In this document: positions 1 to 8,196 of the stretch, piece after piece | How the letters are laid out: the number at the start of each line of letters is the position of its first letter | Position numbering within the stretch: position 1 is the first letter of the stretch | Assembly (NCBI GenBank): GCA_016715815.1 | Contig: JADJXN010000002.1 | Coordinates: forward strand, 248,001 to 312,000 | DNA length: 64,000 nucleotides | From: Oligoflexia bacterium | Lineage (GTDB): Bacteria; Bdellovibrionota; Bdellovibrionia; JABDDW01 | Reading direction: 5' to 3' | Position numbers and translations under genes: made by a program | The notes under the pieces: model-generated | What the model was told of the DNA's origin: nothing | Database searches by the model: none | The model's input: only the letters and a program-made list of their open reading frames with translations

Positions 1-1155
1 GGCGTTTAGATCTGGTGGTGGCGGTGGCAATGTGTTTGTAACAGTGCCCGCTGCCAGTGGATCTGTTGGTGGCGGTTGGTTTTGTGCCATCGCATCTGCC
101 GGCGGTGCTGATGGCGCGGCTGGCGGCAATACTTCTTCCGCTACCGCAGGAGCTGGCGGCTCCACCATTGGCTCAGGAGCCTGAGCCACTTGTTCTTCTG
201 CTGGTTTATTTGTACTGTAGGCAATAATACTTGCTGAAGGTGGCCAGTATTGAAGCTCTGTACCCACTGGCAAATCTGTTGTGGAAGATAAGTTTCTATT
301 AATGGCATAAATTTCTTTATAAGATGCTTCTGTTCCATACCACTGCATTGCTAAAGACTTTAATGTGTCACCATCATTTGTCATGTAAGTTGTTGGCGGA
401 AGACCTTGGTCTTCGTAAACAGTGAGCATCCTGTCTGCATCATCAGGACGATTGGGTGAATTAAAATAAACTTTAGCTCCTGTTTTAACACTCTTTTTTA
501 AATGTGGGTTTGCCTTTTTAAGCATTTTTGTTTTGTCTTCTGCAAAAAGTTTTTCACTAATACTTGCCAATGTGTCTCCCTCGCGGGCTATATAAACTGT
601 ATTTAAAAGTTGCCCACCTTTTTTAAAGGGTTTGCTTTTTATGTGCGCTAAAGGCAAAGATTTTTTTACAACAGGAGCTTCTTCTACAGGGGGCGCGGTC
701 TCGGTTAAAGCATCTCCCGTAGTGGCAGCTCCTCCAAAAAGATCATTTTGATTATTATCAGTTTGTTCAGCAGGCTGTGTTTCTGTTTGCGCTAGCTCTG
801 CTGGTGGCGCCTCTGTTAATGAAGGATCTGTTGGTGGCGCTTCTGTTTGAGCTGTTTCTGTTGGCTGTTGATCTTCTGGAAGTGGTGCAAATTCATCGGT
901 TGGGGCGACAGCATTCATATCTTGTGCTGCTTCTGCAGTTACAGCTTCATCTGCTGGCGCAATTGGCTGTTCTGCCACAGAAGGATCTTGCATCATCGCC
1001 TCATCAGTTGGGGCAGCCTCAACACTTTCTACTGCTGCCTCTGACACTTCAGCGGAGCCTTCTGCGCCGGCCTCTTTGTCACCAGAGCTACATGAAAGTG
1101 TCAGTGCAATTAACATTATGGTTAAAAGGTTTGTTGCGAGTTTTATATTTGTCAT
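1..1155 (-). CDS. LysM-domain lipoprotein, partial (C-terminus outside window)
   Basis: The frame is open from an ATG at 1155 to the left edge, at least 385 codons, so the C-terminus is missing. The start follows AAAGGA with 7-8 nt spacing. Residues 1-22 form a signal peptide ending in a T-L-S-C lipobox-like site (Thr rather than Leu at -3), predicting an exported lipid-anchored protein. Residues about 25-170 are a low-complexity linker rich in Glu, Ala, Pro and Thr. Two LysM domains follow at about 185-232 and 255-305, each with the G-D-T-L motif typical of peptidoglycan-binding LysM. A second Pro/Ala-rich stretch runs to the edge. A role in cell-envelope binding is inferred from LysM; no catalytic domain is visible. 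Confidence 0.85.
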   Translation of the reverse strand, partial: MTNIKLATNLLTIMLIALTLSCSSGDKEAGAEGSAEVSEAAVESVEAAPTDEAMMQDPSVAEQPIAPADEAVTAEAAQDMNAVAPTDEFAPLPEDQQPTETAQTEAPPTDPSLTEAPPAELAQTETQPAEQTDNNQNDLFGGAATTGDALTETAPPVEEAPVVKKSLPLAHIKSKPFKKGGQLLNTVYIAREGDTLASISEKLFAEDKTKMLKKANPHLKKSVKTGAKVYFNSPNRPDDADRMLTVYEDQGLPPTTYMTNDGDTLKSLAMQWYGTEASYKEIYAINRNLSSTTDLPVGTELQYWPPSASIIAYSTNKPAEEQVAQAPEPMVEPPAPAVAEEVLPPAAPSAPPADAMAQNQPPPTDPLAAGTVTNTLPPPPPDLNA

Positions 1156-1302
1156 TTCCCAATCCTTTGGAGAAGTTATCCTATAAATTATTTAATCATA
1201 GTTGCGGCATAATAGGTAGGCAGAAAATTATTGGCACAGCATTAGGACTATGCTAATAACTAGACCCAATGTTTAACCCTATTGAAATTGTACTAACTCT
1301 TT

Positions 1303-1794
1303 TCACTGCTCTTTGTATTGCCCTTGCGGCTCAGTGCGCTCGCGCTGATGGCTGCGTTTTGGCTTTGGTCCAGAATTTATTTTAAAAACAGCCCCAGGCT
1401 TAATTTTATTCTTTTTAAACCACCCTTTAGGTACTTCAATAGCATATTTTGCTTCTGCCGTACTTTCATAAGTTTTTGGACTTAAGTCCATGGGACTAGC
1501 GGGTTCCATATCATGGATGTTAATTAATTTTTTTTGGGAATCAAAAAAACCAATACTTAATGGGATTAACGTATTTTTCATCCAAAAAGATAAAATCCGC
1601 TCTTCTCTAAAAATAAAAAGCATTCCATGGCCATTAGCCAAAGATTTTCTGCCCATCAAACCTCTTTCGTGCTCTTCTTCGGTTTGGGCCACTTCTACTT
1701 TTAAAACTTTTCCATCTATTAAAACTGTCTTTGTCTCAAAAGAAAGGGCACTTAGAGAAAATATAAAAATAATTAAAAATTTAAAAACTTGCAT
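1303..1794 (-). CDS. DUF192 family exported protein
   Basis: A 163-residue protein with an N-terminal hydrophobic segment (about residues 1-19) that looks like a signal peptide. The DUF192 family pattern is clear: E-R-G-L-M-G-R at 43-49, G-M-L-F at 57-60, F-W-M-K-N-T at 70-75, then a hydrophobic strand and A-K-Y-A-I-E-V-P-K-G-W-F at 115-126. The family has no settled function. Its start overlaps the 3' end of the ppx-like gene by 14 nt, so it is the last gene of the gat-asmA-ppx run. The last ~22 residues are a basic tail beyond the conserved domain, encoded by a locally GC-rich stretch. Confidence 0.85.
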   Translation of the reverse strand: MQVFKFLIIFIFSLSALSFETKTVLIDGKVLKVEVAQTEEEHERGLMGRKSLANGHGMLFIFREERILSFWMKNTLIPLSIGFFDSQKKLINIHDMEPASPMDLSPKTYESTAEAKYAIEVPKGWFKKNKIKPGAVFKINSGPKPKRSHQRERTEPQGQYKEQ

Positions 1795-2686
1795 GGTTTA
1801 ATGCCACTCCATACCTTAGCCCTCGGGTAGATACTACCATTTCATCTTTTGCAGCCAATTCAAGGGCAAGTTGAAGCAGCACAATGCCGGCAATAATCAC
1901 ATCCGCCCTTAAGGGTTCAAGCCCTATAATGTTTTTGCGTTCATCTAAACTTAAGGCACTTAAGTTTTGTAGTAAGTTAAATAGTTTGTTTTGTGTGAGC
2001 TTAAAGCCTTCCACTTTTGACTCATTAAAATCGATTTTTTGCTCGACACATGCAAGTGTTGTGGGTGTGCCCGCCACGGCAATAATGACATCAGGATTAA
2101 TGTGCCCGTAGTTTGATATTGCCCTTTGAGCATACTTTCTTAATTCAAAGAGCTCTCTTTCATCAATGGGGTCTTTGCTTAAAAACATCTCTGTAAGACG
2201 CACACAACCCACATCAAAACTTATGGCCTTTAGTTTTTTACCCGGTTCTGAAAAAATAAACTCTGTTGAGCCCCCGCCTACATCCACCACTAGTATTTTT
2301 TTATTTTCAAAGTTTTCAATGTTACTAACAGCACCTTTAAAGCTAAGCTGGGCCTCTTTTTCTCCTTCAATAATAAAAAGTGGAATGCTTAATTCGTCAC
2401 AAATACGTTTTAATTCGTTTCCGTTTTTTGCATCTCGCGCAGCACTTGTGGCCGTTGCAATGACCTTGTCTACCTTATTTCTCTCAATTATTTTTTTAAA
2501 CTCTTTTAAACAGTCTTGTGCCCTTGCTAGAGCTTGGGGCAAAAAAAACTTATTTTGATTTACCTTTTCCCCAAGCCTGACAACTTTAACGTGGTCTTCT
2601 ATTACTTTTAATTTGCTGCCGCTTACCTCTGCAATAAGACATAGGAAGCTATTTGTTCCCATGTCTATGGCTGCAATTTTTTTCAC
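1781..2686 (-). CDS. Ppx/GppA family phosphatase
   Basis: A 301-residue member of the exopolyphosphatase / pppGpp phosphohydrolase family. It opens with the ASKHA phosphate-1 motif (A-I-D-M-G-T-N-S-F at 6-14), has A-T-S-A-A-R-D-A at 79-86, and the phosphate-2 motif D-V-G-G-G-S-T-E at 135-142. It ends with S-T-R-G-L-R-Y-G. The length covers only the two actin-like domains and lacks the C-terminal HD-type region of long Ppx enzymes. Whether it acts on polyphosphate or pppGpp cannot be told from sequence. It starts 12 nt after the AsmA-like gene stops and overlaps the DUF192 gene. Confidence 0.88.
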   Translation of the reverse strand: MKKIAAIDMGTNSFLCLIAEVSGSKLKVIEDHVKVVRLGEKVNQNKFFLPQALARAQDCLKEFKKIIERNKVDKVIATATSAARDAKNGNELKRICDELSIPLFIIEGEKEAQLSFKGAVSNIENFENKKILVVDVGGGSTEFIFSEPGKKLKAISFDVGCVRLTEMFLSKDPIDERELFELRKYAQRAISNYGHINPDVIIAVAGTPTTLACVEQKIDFNESKVEGFKLTQNKLFNLLQNLSALSLDERKNIIGLEPLRADVIIAGIVLLQLALELAAKDEMVVSTRGLRYGVALNHASF

Positions 2687-2698
2687 AAAATGCCTCTT

Positions 2699-4951
2699 TT
2701 AAAATGGTAGTTTTTTAAGAAGTTCTTTTACCTGTGGGTTTTCAATTTTTTCTATGGCCTTTTTAATTTCTTTTGCACCCTCTTGCTTAACGGCTTCTGT
2801 TGCCACATCTTTAATAAATCTTTCAAGCTTTAAGCATGGCATAGTGATCTTGCACCCTATATCAAAAGGTATTTTCATTCTTCCATCTGAGTTTTTATAC
2901 TTTGCAGGCAACCCGCTGCCACCCGGAGCAATAATGTAACCGCTGATTTCATTATTCATATCAAAATCAACCCAACCCTGCCCCGTGATGGTTGTGTTGT
3001 TAGTTTCCATATCTGCCACAAGGTTTGTAATGTTAAAGCGGCCATTAGCCACGTTAATATTTGCCTTAAGCTGACGAAATTTATCTGTAACATTTATGCC
3101 GCCAACTTTATTTTTTAAATCGCCCGGCAAACTTGCAAGCTTTTCACTAATTTGCTTCATAGCTGTTAGAGAAGACCAAGAACCGTTTTTAATTTCCGCA
3201 TTAATTGTGCCTTTTAAGGTTTGCTTTACTCTTGTCTTTGTTACACCAGCTCCTAATAGATTAATTTTGCCGAAAGTTTTTCCAAATAATGTATCTTTAG
3301 CCATTGGCATTTGGTTAGTTAGGGCCGCATTAATATCAATGCCACCCACATCTGCATTAACTTGGTAGGCTGGCTCTGTGTTTTTAAAATCAATCATTGA
3401 AGTAAAACTAACACTTCCACCAAAAGTTTGAGCCGTTGCTTTTTTTAAATTCATTACTAAGTTTTTAAAATTAACTTCTGTGTTTAAGTTTGTTATATCT
3501 GCCTTTCGCACAGTGATTTTTTTCATGTTTGCGCGGGCTGTAAAATCAAGCCCTCTCATAGCGGGGTTTTTCTTCATTAATATAATGGGGCCCGCTACTG
3601 CAGCCTCAATTTGAGCATCACTCATAGGTTTATTATTTGCTTCAGCTTTTTCCTCAGCCTTTATTTGCTCAGGTGTTTTTTGTGGTAATAATTTATCTAC
3701 ATTAAAATTTTGGCTAGTTAAGTTAAAAATAACCACTGGGTTTTTAAAGTTTTTAACAGTGCCGCTGAAGCCAAGATCGCTTTCCCCCATTTTCATACCT
3801 GAATTTGAAAGCGTCACAGTATCATTATTAAAATCAAGGGTCGCCTTAACATCTGTAACCCTTGGAACAATGCCTGGAGCTTTTAAACTTGCGCCGGATA
3901 GTTGCGCTTTGCCATTATAAGAAAGTCTTTCTGTGGTGCCTGAAACTTTTAAACCAAGGTTTGCCGCACCTTTAAGATCAAACTCTTGTAAGGGTTTTAG
4001 GATTTGTTGCCAATTATCAAACACAAATTTGGTACTAGAGATTTCAACGTTCATGTTGGGGTTATCAAAATTTTCAACTACTCCCTTTACCGTTACAGTG
4101 GCATCATTTACCGTAAATTTTATCTCTGTCATTTTTAAATTTTTGTCGCTTGCAGAGGCCTTCACCGCGGCTTTTAATGGCACATTTTCTTTTTTGTTAA
4201 ATAAATCTGCGTACTTTACAATAAGGCCTGTAAGGTCTTGTTCCGCATTAATATCTATTCTCTCAAGCCCTTGGGAATTAATATAAATAGCAGCCGTTCC
4301 ATTTAGCATAAGTGGGCCTTTTAAAACTAAATCCTTCATTTCTTTGGAGTTAAAATCTGATTTAAAATTAATTTCAAAAGGCTGGTTTAAACCAAATTTT
4401 TTAATATCAAGGTTAAGCCCTGTAAGCTCTGTTTTTGAATTCTTTTTTAAATCTATGTAACTTAAGCGGCCATTTGAAATTTTAAACCCTAAATCAAAGG
4501 CAAGGCCTGCGGCCGCACCTATACTTTTGTCACCACTACTTGGAGCCGCTTGCGATGCTGCCGCTGATGGCTTTGTTATTTTTAAAACATTAAGTTTTCC
4601 GTCTTTGTCACTCACCACAGCAATTTCAGGGTTATCAACAATCAAAGTAATATCAGGCTTTCCTCCAAGGATAGAGGCATAGGGGAGCGCCAGTTTTGCA
4701 TCTTTCATTGCAAAAATAGGTTTTGTACTTCCCTTTTCAGACAAAACCATTTTACTTATCTGAAAATTAATTCCCCCCCACAAAGACAGCTTTAAGTCTC
4801 CAATGGTAAAATCAGCCTCAAGGTTTTCTTTTACAACTTTTTCAATTTGTGGCTTTAAAGAATTGGCATCAAAAAATAGTGGAACGGCCATAATAACAAC
4901 AACTAATAGTGCAAACAAAACCCCAAACGCAATTAATAGCTTTTTAAGCAT
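2699..4951 (-). CDS. AsmA family protein
   Basis: A 750-residue protein with an N-terminal membrane anchor (about residues 4-27) followed by the AsmA-type start, in which F-D-A-N-S-L-K-P-Q-I precedes I-G-D-L-K-L-S-L. The body is a long run of beta-strand-rich repeats with conserved N and G positions. The C-terminal AsmA_2-like part lies at about 480-700, followed by a helical Lys/Glu-rich tail. AsmA-family proteins are inner-membrane-anchored periplasmic proteins linked to envelope lipid transport and outer-membrane assembly; the role here is inferred from the family. It starts 2 nt after gatB ends and is probably cotranscribed with it. Confidence 0.85.
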   Translation of the reverse strand: MLKKLLIAFGVLFALLVVVIMAVPLFFDANSLKPQIEKVVKENLEADFTIGDLKLSLWGGINFQISKMVLSEKGSTKPIFAMKDAKLALPYASILGGKPDITLIVDNPEIAVVSDKDGKLNVLKITKPSAAASQAAPSSGDKSIGAAAGLAFDLGFKISNGRLSYIDLKKNSKTELTGLNLDIKKFGLNQPFEINFKSDFNSKEMKDLVLKGPLMLNGTAAIYINSQGLERIDINAEQDLTGLIVKYADLFNKKENVPLKAAVKASASDKNLKMTEIKFTVNDATVTVKGVVENFDNPNMNVEISSTKFVFDNWQQILKPLQEFDLKGAANLGLKVSGTTERLSYNGKAQLSGASLKAPGIVPRVTDVKATLDFNNDTVTLSNSGMKMGESDLGFSGTVKNFKNPVVIFNLTSQNFNVDKLLPQKTPEQIKAEEKAEANNKPMSDAQIEAAVAGPIILMKKNPAMRGLDFTARANMKKITVRKADITNLNTEVNFKNLVMNLKKATAQTFGGSVSFTSMIDFKNTEPAYQVNADVGGIDINAALTNQMPMAKDTLFGKTFGKINLLGAGVTKTRVKQTLKGTINAEIKNGSWSSLTAMKQISEKLASLPGDLKNKVGGINVTDKFRQLKANINVANGRFNITNLVADMETNNTTITGQGWVDFDMNNEISGYIIAPGGSGLPAKYKNSDGRMKIPFDIGCKITMPCLKLERFIKDVATEAVKQEGAKEIKKAIEKIENPQVKELLKKLPF

Positions 4952-4953
4952 TT

Positions 4954-6393
4954 CTATTCTCCGCCCTTTAGTTTTTTCTTTAATAGGTCATTTACAATTT
5001 GTGGATTCCCTTGGCCCTTCATTTCTTTCATGACTTGCCCTACAAAAAAGCCAAAGACTTTTTCTTTTCCCGCCCTGTACTGCTCAACCTGTCCGCTATT
5101 TGCCGTCATGATTTTATCTATAACTACCTCAATGGCTTTTGTGTCTGTCACTTGGGCTAAATTATTTTTAGATATTATTTCATCAATGCTAAGGCCCGCA
5201 TGCTTTCCAGTTGCTAATTCATCAAAAAGAGTTTTAGCAATTTTTCCTGAAATTTTAGCGCTATCAATATTTAAAATTAAATCTGCTAGTTGGCGTGCCG
5301 TTATGGGCGCTTGTGTAATATCTTTTTTTTGCTCATTTAATATTCTTAATAAATCCCCCATAATCCAGTTGCTCGCTGCTTTGGGGTTTTTACTGTTTTT
5401 TGCTACCTCTTCAAAGTAAAGCGCCATTTCTTTTTTGTCAGTTAAAATTTCTGAATCATATTGGGGGAGATTATATTCCTTCATAAATCTTTTTAGTTTT
5501 TCCAAAGGTAGCTCTGGCAACATGTTTTTTATTTTCTCCACCCACTGATTGTCTACACTAATAGGCAACAAATCTGGATCAGGGAAATACCTATAATCAT
5601 GGGCCTCTTCTTTAGAGCGCATGCTTATGGTTCTATTTTTATCAGGGTCATAAAGCCTTGTTTCCTGACTTACTTTCTGGCCTGATTCAATAAGATCAAT
5701 CTGCCTGCCGGCTTCATATTCAATGGCTTTTTCTACAAAACGAAAGCTGTTGATGTTTTTTATCTCAACCCTTGTGCCAAATTTAGTTTCGCCTTTTTTT
5801 CTAACACTCACGTTTGCATCACAGCGCAAATTTCCCTCCTCCATGTTGCCATCGCAAACCCCTAAATATAAAAGCACTGAACGCAGATAGCGCATGTACT
5901 CTGCGGCCTGTTTTGGACTTCTAAAATCTGGCTCACTCACAATTTCTAAAAGAGGCACGCTGCTTCTATTTAAATTAATTAAACTAAATGTTCCATGATG
6001 TGTGCTTTTGCCGGCATCTTCTTCCATGTGAATTCTTGTTATCCCTATTGTTTCCTCTTTTCCTTCATTTAAAAAAGAAAGCTTTCCGCCAACACAAATT
6101 GGGTCTTCAAACTGAGAAATTTGATAGCCTTTGGGGAGGTCTGGGTAGAAATAGTTTTTTCTAGCAAAAACATTATGGCTTCTAATTTTACAATTAAGGG
6201 CGAGGCCCGTTAAAATAGCAAAATCAACAACCCTTTTATTTAATACGGGGAGCGCCCCAGGCATTGCCGTACAAATGGGGCAAGTGTTTTCATTGTCACC
6301 CACGCCAAACTCAGTTGAACATGCACAAAATAATTTTGTATTTGTTAAAAGTTGTGCGTGAACCTCAAGGCCCACTATTGTTTCATAATCCAT
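4954..6393 (-). CDS. gatB: Asp-tRNA(Asn)/Glu-tRNA(Gln) amidotransferase subunit B
   Basis: A 479-residue GatB. It begins with the family motif I-V-G-L-E-V-H-A-Q-L at about 6-15, carries paired cysteines (C-A-C-S and C-P-I-C) in the early region, H-M-E-E-D-A-G-K in the cradle domain, and a YqeY-like helical C-terminal tail. With GatA and GatC it converts misacylated Glu-tRNA(Gln) and Asp-tRNA(Asn) to the cognate amides. It overlaps the end of gatA by 11 nt, in the order gatC-gatA-gatB. Its presence suggests that at least one of GlnRS or AsnRS is bypassed; that cannot be tested inside this window. Confidence 0.96.
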   Translation of the reverse strand: MDYETIVGLEVHAQLLTNTKLFCACSTEFGVGDNENTCPICTAMPGALPVLNKRVVDFAILTGLALNCKIRSHNVFARKNYFYPDLPKGYQISQFEDPICVGGKLSFLNEGKEETIGITRIHMEEDAGKSTHHGTFSLINLNRSSVPLLEIVSEPDFRSPKQAAEYMRYLRSVLLYLGVCDGNMEEGNLRCDANVSVRKKGETKFGTRVEIKNINSFRFVEKAIEYEAGRQIDLIESGQKVSQETRLYDPDKNRTISMRSKEEAHDYRYFPDPDLLPISVDNQWVEKIKNMLPELPLEKLKRFMKEYNLPQYDSEILTDKKEMALYFEEVAKNSKNPKAASNWIMGDLLRILNEQKKDITQAPITARQLADLILNIDSAKISGKIAKTLFDELATGKHAGLSIDEIISKNNLAQVTDTKAIEVVIDKIMTANSGQVEQYRAGKEKVFGFFVGQVMKEMKGQGNPQIVNDLLKKKLKGGE

Positions 6394-7846
6394 AGGGCAC
6401 CTTTTTTACTTCTTTTTGGTTAGCTTCAATAACACAGCCAGCTTGAATAAGTTTTGCCTCTTCAAAATGATTACTTAACAGCTGAACCCCAATGGGGAGC
6501 CCCTGCTTTGTATAGCCACAATTTAAACTTATTCCCGGAATGCCGGCAAGCGACGGCGGTAAAGTAAAAATATCATTCAAATACATGGCTAACGGGTCGC
6601 TTGATTTATCACCAATTTTAAAAGCGGGGCCCGTTGTCACGGGCGTTACAATAACATCTACCTGGGTAAAGGCTTTATCAAAATCTTCTTTTATAAGGCG
6701 CCTTACTTGGCAGGCTTTTTTGTAGTAGGCATCATAATACCCGCTTGAAAGGGCAAAAGTTCCCAACATAATTCTTCTCTTTGGCTCGGCCCCGAAGCCC
6801 TCTCCACGAGAGCGCTTGTACAACTCTTCTAGGCTTGTGGCATCACTTGAGCGGTAGCCGAACCTAATACCATCATATCTTGAAAGATTAGCACTGGCCT
6901 CACACGGAGCGATAAGATAGTAAACTGCAATTCCATGTTTTGTCATGGGCAATGAGATTTCTTTTACTTGGGCGCCCGCGTCTTTTAAAATTTTAATTGC
7001 TTCTTCAACAGATTTTTTTACATCCGCCTCAATACCATCAACAAAATATTCTTTTGGCAAACCTACTCTAAGGCCTTTAACATCTTTTGCTTTAATTTTA
7101 CTAAATTCCTCAACCGCAACATTTGCAGAGGTGGAGTCTTTCTCATCTTTTCCAGAAATCACCTCCAACATGAGCGCCGCACTTTCAACGGTATCAGCCA
7201 TGGGCCCAACTTGATCTAAAGAAGAGGCAAAGGCCACAACTCCAAAGCGAGAAACTCTGCCATAGGTTGGTTTTATTCCTACAATACCGCAAAAATTAGC
7301 AGGCTCACGAATACTTCCACCCGTATCAGTACCAATAGATGCGGGAGTGATTTTTGCCGCAACTGCGGCTGCCGAGCCCCCACTTGAACCACCTGGAACT
7401 CGGGTTAAATCCCATGGGTTTTTAACAACTCCAAAAGCAGAGTTCTCATTACTGGCTCCCATGGCAAATTCATCAAGATTTGTTTTGCCAATTATCACGG
7501 CTCCTGCGCGCTCTAGTTTTTCAACTACCGTTGAAGAATAGGGCGGGATAAAATTTCCTAAAATTTTTGAGGCGGCAGTTGTTTTAATTCCTTTTGTCAG
7601 CAAGATATCTTTAACTGCAACGGGCACCCCACAAAGTGGGCCAACACCTTTACCACCGCTAACTTGTTTATCTATTTGCTCTGCCTTTTTAAGGGCCTCT
7701 GCCTCACAAATAGTAATAAAGCTATTTAAATCTTTTTGAGATTTCTTGGCCCTATTTAAACTCTCCGCCACAACCTCTTGGGCTTTAAGCTCTTTATTTT
7801 GAATTTTTTCTGCAATTGTTTTTACTGAAAGTTTATCAAAATCCAT
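6383..7846 (-). CDS. gatA: Asp-tRNA(Asn)/Glu-tRNA(Gln) amidotransferase subunit A
   Basis: A 487-residue amidase-signature enzyme, the glutaminase subunit of GatCAB. The catalytic triad residues fall at Lys79 (A-V-K-D), Ser154 (G-G-S-S-G-G-S) and Ser178 (G-T-D-T-G-G-S), the spacing known from characterised GatA. I chose the ATG at 7846 because it follows AAGGA at good spacing and starts at the family's normal N-terminus. The frame stays open upstream, but that would add a 25-residue stretch overlapping gatC that does not look like GatA. It lies 10 nt after gatC. Confidence 0.96.
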   Translation of the reverse strand: MDFDKLSVKTIAEKIQNKELKAQEVVAESLNRAKKSQKDLNSFITICEAEALKKAEQIDKQVSGGKGVGPLCGVPVAVKDILLTKGIKTTAASKILGNFIPPYSSTVVEKLERAGAVIIGKTNLDEFAMGASNENSAFGVVKNPWDLTRVPGGSSGGSAAAVAAKITPASIGTDTGGSIREPANFCGIVGIKPTYGRVSRFGVVAFASSLDQVGPMADTVESAALMLEVISGKDEKDSTSANVAVEEFSKIKAKDVKGLRVGLPKEYFVDGIEADVKKSVEEAIKILKDAGAQVKEISLPMTKHGIAVYYLIAPCEASANLSRYDGIRFGYRSSDATSLEELYKRSRGEGFGAEPKRRIMLGTFALSSGYYDAYYKKACQVRRLIKEDFDKAFTQVDVIVTPVTTGPAFKIGDKSSDPLAMYLNDIFTLPPSLAGIPGISLNCGYTKQGLPIGVQLLSNHFEEAKLIQAGCVIEANQKEVKKVPYGL

Positions 7847-7856
7847 TTTATTGTCC

Positions 7857-8153
7857 TTAAAGAACAGGTGGAACTTTAAATAAGTGGCCCGATCTTTCAG
7901 GCGCGTTAGATAAAACCTCATCAGGGGTTAACATTTTTTTAACTTCATCTTCCCTAAAGGTAACAAGCATTTCAGTGGCCGTTACCATGGGCTCAATGTT
8001 TTCAGTATTAACCTCAGACAACTGAGATACATAGTTTAAAATTTGTCCAAGCTGTGTGGTATACAAGTCTTCTTCTTTAGCGGTAAGTGCCAGCTGTGCA
8101 AGGCTTGCAATTTTTTGTATGGTTTTTTTATCAATTTGTGATTGAGAACTCAT
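7857..8153 (-). CDS. gatC: Asp-tRNA(Asn)/Glu-tRNA(Gln) amidotransferase subunit C
   Basis: A 98-residue GatC of normal size. The family signature is visible: I-A-S-L-A-Q-L-A-L near the N-terminus, a central Q-L-G-Q-I-L-N-Y-V helix, then N-I-E-P-M-V and a C-terminal F-K-V-P-P-V-L. GatC wraps between GatA and GatB and stabilises the complex. It is the first gene of the leftward run gatC-gatA-gatB-asmA-ppx-DUF192 and is divergent from ligA, with only 43 bp between the two starts, so both promoters must lie in or near that gap. Confidence 0.94.
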   Translation of the reverse strand: MSSQSQIDKKTIQKIASLAQLALTAKEEDLYTTQLGQILNYVSQLSEVNTENIEPMVTATEMLVTFREDEVKKMLTPDEVLSNAPERSGHLFKVPPVL

Positions 8154-8196
8154 AGGCTTTTAATGTAGGTGATAGTAAGGGAGAGAATCAAGGGCT

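Noticed and set aside
777..1256. 159-codon plus-strand frame
   Set aside because: It is antisense to the LysM lipoprotein, Leu-rich from the low-complexity complement, and resembles no protein.
1156..1302. Intergenic space searched for tRNA or small RNA
   Set aside because: Only a short AGCAT/ATGCT inverted repeat without a T run; nothing else recognisable.
1320..1372. GC-rich segment at the end of the DUF192 gene, as a repeat or mobile element
   Set aside because: Only a weak 5-bp stem with a wobble pair and no T run; no second copy seen.
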